Below, one piece after another: positions 63,900-64,000 of a DNA stretch of 64,000 nt. Position 1 is the first letter of the stretch. The number at the start of each line of letters is the position of its first letter. The notes under the pieces were generated by a model that was not told the origin of the DNA, did no database searches, and saw only the letters and a list, made by a program, of their open reading frames with translations. Source of the DNA: CAYMSF01 sp964392985 (lineage in GTDB: Bacteria; Verrucomicrobiota; Lentisphaeria; Victivallales; Victivallaceae); the NCBI GenBank assembly GCA_964392985.1, contig CAYMSF010000002.1, positions 61,238 to 125,237 of the forward strand, given 5' to 3'. The position numbers were made by a program, and so were the translations under genes.

Positions 63900-64000
63900 T
63901 TCCCGCAGGGATTGACGGCTTCATTATACTCTATAAGGTTGAAAGTTTAAAATAGATTGCGAAGATTTTGAGAATTGGTTCGTATTCTGAGAGGCTGCCG

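Overview
The window looks like chromosomal DNA of a free-living or gut-associated Gram-negative bacterium of the PVC group, most likely Lentisphaerota (Victivallis-like). This is inferred from the gene repertoire, not from a marker gene: repeated prepilin-like proteins with an FTLIELLVVIAIIAILAG-type start and a C-terminal H-x9-DG-like motif, GntR regulators with LacI-type sensor domains encoded beside them, secreted glycosidase-like proteins, LamG pseudopilins, an LPS heptosyltransferase and an outer-membrane lipid-homeostasis operon. No rRNA, tRNA, CRISPR array, integrase or transposase was found. One assembly gap of 100 N lies inside a repetitive gene (24887-24986).

Layout. 1-4.3 kb: an autoregulated TetR gene, a four-module persulfide-handling flavoprotein (CoA-disulfide-reductase-like, rhodanese, TusA, DsrE2) and a PHP phosphoesterase. 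4.3-8.5 kb: three tandem paralogous secreted proteins transcribed leftwards from one consensus promoter. 8.6-9.9 kb: an AAA/DUF4143 ATPase preceded by two palindromes. 10-15.6 kb (leftward): GntR/LacI regulator, pseudopilin and a very large secreted glycosidase-like protein behind a perfect TTGACA-17-TATAAT promoter. 15.9-18.2 kb: a GH94-type phosphorylase. 18.2-22.2 kb: two CNNM/HlyC-type membrane proteins and a GT39-like glycosyltransferase. 22.2-29.8 kb: a signalling block made of two copies of a [LamG pseudopilin + receiver/Ser-Thr kinase/zinc-ribbon protein] pair plus an HPt protein. One of the pseudopilins carries a very long alanine-rich insertion. 30-31 kb: thioredoxin reductase. 31.2-37 kb: a tandemly duplicated regulator-pseudopilin unit (the first regulator is a deletion-riddled pseudogene) followed by a second glycosidase-like protein, so the 10-15 kb module recurs. 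37.3-42.2 kb: two tandem GPH-type sugar transporters and a glycerophosphodiesterase. 42.2-43.6 kb: a Cys-rich HTH protein divergent from an S24 repressor. 43.9-47.7 kb: an envelope cluster with a transpeptidase-less PBP 'pedestal' protein, a SEDS glycosyltransferase and a heptosyltransferase. 47.7-51.4 kb: a large hybrid histidine kinase. 51.6-60.3 kb: phage-type head genes (scaffold-like, SU10-type capsid, neck-like, portal, small ORF, then terminase), interrupted by a leftward three-gene sugar-metabolism operon. 60.5-63.9 kb: a ydbH-ynbE-ydbL-like operon ending in a terminator.

How it fits together. The recurring theme is polysaccharide or glycoside sensing, degradation and uptake: sugar-type GntR regulators, secreted glycosidase-like enzymes, a phosphorylase, GPH transporters, and SGNH and Gfo/Idh/MocA enzymes. 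It is mixed with envelope biogenesis. The observations that most merit follow-up are the receiver-kinase/LamG-pseudopilin pairs, the pedestal-only PBP with its SEDS partner, and the head-only phage gene set in reversed order with no tail or integration genes in view.
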